From contig CAIPRZ010000036.1 in NCBI GenBank assembly GCA_903867585.1, forward strand, positions 1 through 9,034: a stretch of DNA of 9,034 bases, in the 5' to 3' direction. Within the stretch, counting starts at the first letter, position 1; the number at the start of each line of letters is the position of its first letter. Both the position numbers and the translations under genes were made by a program. Positions 6,467 to 9,034 of this stretch are shown piece by piece. The DNA comes from an uncultured Chlamydiae bacterium. Lineage in GTDB: Bacteria > Chlamydiota > Chlamydiia > Chlamydiales > Rhabdochlamydiaceae. The notes under the pieces were generated by a model, which was given only the letters and a program-made list of their open reading frames with translations, was not told where the DNA came from and searched no databases.

Positions 6467-8596
6467 TTATTTTAAGGCTATTCGGCCAAGGGGTTGTATT
6501 CGAACTTCTGGAACTATTTCTTGATAGGATAAAACAGCCATATCAGGATATTCAGATTCAATAAGTTTTCGTGCAAAACGTCTCACATCAATAGAAGTCA
6601 GTAGTACCGGCGGCTGGCCACCTACAGGTACTGGAGTCACGACGTTGCGTAGAGATTGTAAAATCATCTGAACAGAATCAGGGTCTAATGCTAAATAAGA
6701 ACCAGCTGAGGTTTGTTTAATCGCTCCACGAATAAGATCTTCGATTTCTGGGTCAAGGAGATAAACAGCCAGCATCGATTGGCCTTGAGAATACTTATAG
6801 GAAATATATCGTTTTAAAGAGGATCGGACATATTCTGTTAAAAGAACGGTATCTTTTTCTGATTGGGCCCACTCTGAAAGGGCTTCTAATATGGTGCGAA
6901 GATCCTTAATAGAAATTTGTTCCTGGGTCAAACGTTTAAAGATTTCTGTCATTTTTTGAAGGGGAACAAGACGGGAGACCTCTTTAACAAGATCGGGAAA
7001 TGATTTTTCAATAAATTCTAAAATCGCTCTCATTTCCTGGATACCGATAAATTCTGAGGCGTATTGCTTAAAGAAATAAGACAAATGTAAAATCATCACT
7101 TCAAATGGACGCCAAAACTTAATATTAGCTTTTTCTAAAACGGATTGATATTTGCTATCCACAAAGTTGGCCTGCTGACCAAAGATGTTTTTTGAAGAGG
7201 TAAAAGGGATATTATACCGTTTTAAAACCTCAACAGATTCCCCAGTTAAAAGGGCATTAGGAACAATTTTACCTCTTACAACCGGTACTTCATTAAGTAA
7301 GATGGCGTACTCATCGGATTCTAGATTGGGAGCATCGGAACGGACATGAACCCCGGGGAACCTAACACCTAGATCTTGATAAAGGGCGATCCTCATTTTA
7401 GGGATCATCTCTTCAACGAAGTTTCCTTGGGATTTATCTTTTTTAATTAATACCGATAGATATTTACCAAGTTCTAAAACAACCGGCATGGTGATCGCAT
7501 AATCATCGATTCCACCGCGAACAAGCTTGTGACCCTCTACATCGGTTTCAACAGACCCCCCTAAGGAGGCACTGGCCATTTTGAGTTTTTCCTGTTTCTC
7601 TCGATAGTTTAAAGCAAAGCCAAGGGTTCCTACTACAACGGCTATGATTAAAAAGATAATAGAAGGGAAGCCTTTGATAAAAGACATGCTTAATAAAACA
7701 CCTGCTGCCAGCATAATCGCTTTAGGTTGGGAAAGCAGCTGCTGCGAAATGTCCTTCCCTAAGTTGGCATCTTTTTTATCAGATGACACACGAGTTGTCA
7801 CAATACCGGCAGTCATTGAAACAAGCAAAGAAGGTATTTGGGAAATAAGGCCGCCACCGATTGATAACAGGGTGTATGTTTGGGCAGATTGCAAAGCGCT
7901 CATATGGTGCATGGTAATACCAATTATCAAGCCCCCAATAATGTTGATGATCGCGATCACAATCCCTGCAATAACATCCCCCTTAACAAACTTCATGGCT
8001 CCATCCATGGCTCCATAGAGCTGGGATTCTTTTGTAAGAGCCAATCTGGCATCGCGGGCTTGGTTAGAATCGATAATTCCAGATCTCATATCAGCATCAA
8101 TACTCATCTGTTTACCAGGCATCGCATCCAGGGTAAAGCGAGCAGCTACTTCTGCAACCCTCTCTGCCCCTTTAGTTACCACAATAAATTGGACGATTGT
8201 GATAATCAAAAAGATGATGATACCTACAATAAAGTTTCCTCCAACAACTGTCTTTCCAAAGGTTTCAATAATTTTACCAGCAGAGGCTGTAAGTAAGATT
8301 TGACGAGTAGCAGATATTTCAATACCCAATCTAAAAAGGGTGGTAATGAGCAAAATAGAGGGGAAGATCGATAAATTAACCGCTCTTGGAATATAAAGGG
8401 CTACCATCAATAAAGAGATGGAAACTGCCATATTTAAGGCAATGAGATTATCTAAAATGGTATGAGAAATTGGGATGATAATCATCATGATGATCACGAT
8501 GATGAAAAAAGCAAGAAGGACATCACTTGAACGGTTGATGACGCCGACTACTTTGTCTCCACCTAAAAATTTGGTAGATCTATCTAAAAAACTCAT
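6467..8596 (-). CDS. sctV: Type III secretion export-gate protein SctV (FlhA/LcrD family, CdsV)
   Basis: SctV forms the nonameric inner-membrane export gate, with a cytosolic ring that receives chaperone-substrate complexes and the gatekeeper. The 709-residue length matches the family. The first half carries about eight membrane segments, for example 26-43, 52-70, 122-141, 206-227 and 292-328. Between them is the FHIPEP signature region, TKGAERVAEVAARFTLDAMPGKQM (141-164) plus IDADMRSGIIDSNQARD (166-182), and YGAMDGAMKFVKGD (194-207). Also visible are TLFRLGIEISATRQ (86-99) and SLLVSMTAGIVTTRVSSDK (256-274). The cytosolic part (about 340-709) includes the conserved LLNEVPVVRG (433-442). I favour SctV over flagellar FlhA because the neighbours are sctU, the CopN-like gatekeeper and its chaperone. 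A good Shine-Dalgarno AAGG (complement of 8604-8607) sits 7 bases before the ATG. It is the second gene of the visible unit, 47 bases after sctU. Confidence 0.98.
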   Translation of the reverse strand: MSFLDRSTKFLGGDKVVGVINRSSDVLLAFFIIVIIMMIIIPISHTILDNLIALNMAVSISLLMVALYIPRAVNLSIFPSILLITTLFRLGIEISATRQILLTASAGKIIETFGKTVVGGNFIVGIIIFLIITIVQFIVVTKGAERVAEVAARFTLDAMPGKQMSIDADMRSGIIDSNQARDARLALTKESQLYGAMDGAMKFVKGDVIAGIVIAIINIIGGLIIGITMHHMSALQSAQTYTLLSIGGGLISQIPSLLVSMTAGIVTTRVSSDKKDANLGKDISQQLLSQPKAIMLAAGVLLSMSFIKGFPSIIFLIIAVVVGTLGFALNYREKQEKLKMASASLGGSVETDVEGHKLVRGGIDDYAITMPVVLELGKYLSVLIKKDKSQGNFVEEMIPKMRIALYQDLGVRFPGVHVRSDAPNLESDEYAILLNEVPVVRGKIVPNALLTGESVEVLKRYNIPFTSSKNIFGQQANFVDSKYQSVLEKANIKFWRPFEVMILHLSYFFKQYASEFIGIQEMRAILEFIEKSFPDLVKEVSRLVPLQKMTEIFKRLTQEQISIKDLRTILEALSEWAQSEKDTVLLTEYVRSSLKRYISYKYSQGQSMLAVYLLDPEIEDLIRGAIKQTSAGSYLALDPDSVQMILQSLRNVVTPVPVGGQPPVLLTSIDVRRFARKLIESEYPDMAVLSYQEIVPEVRIQPLGRIALK

Positions 8597-8603
8597 AACA
8601 TTA

Positions 8604-8607
8604 CCTT
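8604..8607 (-). promoter_or_regulatory. Shine-Dalgarno sequence of sctV
   Basis: On the minus strand the sequence reads AAGG followed by seven bases and the ATG at 8594-8596. It is the clearest ribosome-binding sequence in the minus-strand unit. It supports this start for sctV and contrasts with the later genes, which abut or overlap and lack one. Confidence 0.6.
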
Positions 8608-8643
8608 ATAATCTTTTTTCTAACTCAAAAAGGGCCTTATTGG

Positions 8644-9034
8644 CTACTTAAAGATATCAGGAATTTCATCCTGACCTTGTTCGAGGGACTTAAGCCATTT
8701 TAAAATTTCAGCGACCGCGATATAACACTCTTCAGGAATATATTGTCCGATTTTACCAGTTGCAAAAAGGGTTTGTGCAAGAGGCACATTTCTCATCACA
8801 GGAATATTATATTCAAGGGCGGCATCAATAATTTTTTCAGCCATGATACCTTGTCCCATCGTGACAATCTTAGGAGCGATTTGCTCGACTTCATCATATT
8901 CAAGGGCGACGGCTAAGTGAGTGGGGTTAGTAATTACAGTTTTAGCGCGACGAACTGATTTGGGTCCTTCTTGATAGGCGATCTCATGAGCGGTTTGTCT
9001 TCTTCGGGATTTAATTTGAGGATCCCCTTCGGTA
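8644..9034 (-). CDS. sctU: Type III secretion switch protein SctU (YscU/FlhB family, CdsU), 3' part only
   Basis: Partial gene cut by the right window edge; the last 129 complete codons are visible, ending in TAG. SctU is an inner-membrane export-apparatus protein whose cytosolic domain cleaves itself and switches substrate specificity. Reading the frame beyond the internal Met at 8857-8859 gives EGDPQIKSRRRQ, the usual linker between membrane and cytosolic parts. Next comes the self-cleavage motif NPTH in TVITNPTHLAVALEYD (N codon at 8926-8928, H at 8917-8919), so cleavage between N and P is expected. The fragment after cleavage would be 93 residues and includes the conserved PLAQTLF and IGQYIPEECYIAVAEIL. 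The membrane domain and true start lie outside the window. The family call is certain; assignment to the virulence-type rather than the flagellar paralogue rests on the neighbouring genes. Confidence 0.97.
   Translation of the reverse strand, partial: TEGDPQIKSRRRQTAHEIAYQEGPKSVRRAKTVITNPTHLAVALEYDEVEQIAPKIVTMGQGIMAEKIIDAALEYNIPVMRNVPLAQTLFATGKIGQYIPEECYIAVAEILKWLKSLEQGQDEIPDIFK

Noticed and set aside
7994..8018. Direct repeat of CCATGGCTCCAT-like sequence on the plus strand
   Set aside because: It is the codons of the conserved SctV segment YGAMDGAMKF, in which G-A-M occurs twice; no independent repeat element is needed.
7644..8296. Two overlapping plus-strand open frames opposite sctV
   Set aside because: They are antisense to a highly conserved membrane protein, have no recognisable domain and no ribosome-binding sequence; shadows of sctV.
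8472..8510. ATCATCATGATGATCACGATGATG low-complexity, palindrome-like run
   Set aside because: It encodes the Ile/Met-rich first membrane segment of SctV and is explained by codon content.
6467..8596. Flagellar FlhA as the identity of the export-gate protein
   Set aside because: The adjacent CopN-like gatekeeper, class I chaperone and malQ match the non-flagellar chlamydial type III locus; no flagellar gene is seen.
8597..8643. Possible terminator or promoter between sctU and sctV (AAGGCCCTTTTT on the minus strand)
   Set aside because: The self-complementary part has no loop to form a usable hairpin, and I see no convincing -35/-10 pair; only the ribosome-binding sequence is supported.

Overview
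The window most likely comes from a member of the Chlamydiae, probably an amoeba-associated or other environmental lineage (Parachlamydiales-like) rather than Chlamydia itself. The reason is the minus-strand gene order sctU - sctV - sctW/copN - Scc1-type chaperone - malQ. From memory this matches the C. trachomatis run CT091-CT087, while the protein sequences look clearly diverged from the Chlamydiaceae versions. The DNA is AT-rich and tightly packed. No stretch longer than about 80 bases lies outside a gene.

Minus strand, transcribed from the right edge leftwards (9034 to 1599): (1) the 3' part of sctU, the self-cleaving export switch with its NPTH site, cut by the window edge; (2) a complete sctV, the export-gate protein; (3) sctW/copN, the gatekeeper; (4) a small CesT-like chaperone expected to bind the gatekeeper; (5) malQ, 4-alpha-glucanotransferase; (6) a 505-residue protein with a transglutaminase-like domain followed by TPR-like repeats; (7) a small protein with a hydrophobic leader. 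From sctV onward neighbouring genes are 3 bp apart, abut, or overlap (TAATG, ATGA, an 8-bp overlap, TAA|GTG). This fits one polycistronic unit with translational coupling. Its promoter is not in the window.

Plus strand (69 to 1568): two tandem genes that converge on the minus-strand unit with only 30 bp between the stop codons. Both encode class I SAM-dependent methyltransferase-like proteins, the first of the FkbM family and the second resembling metal-dependent sugar/antibiotic O-methyltransferases. Both begin with a short hydrophobic, signal-peptide-like leader, which is unexpected for SAM-using enzymes. A GC-rich hairpin followed by T-rich sequence sits directly on the translation start of the second gene.

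Working together: sctU, sctV, sctW and the chaperone form the export gate, substrate switch and gatekeeper control of a contact-dependent type III secretion system. malQ ties the same transcript to glycogen/maltodextrin metabolism. The two tail genes and the two methyltransferase genes are accessory and form the least explained part of the window.
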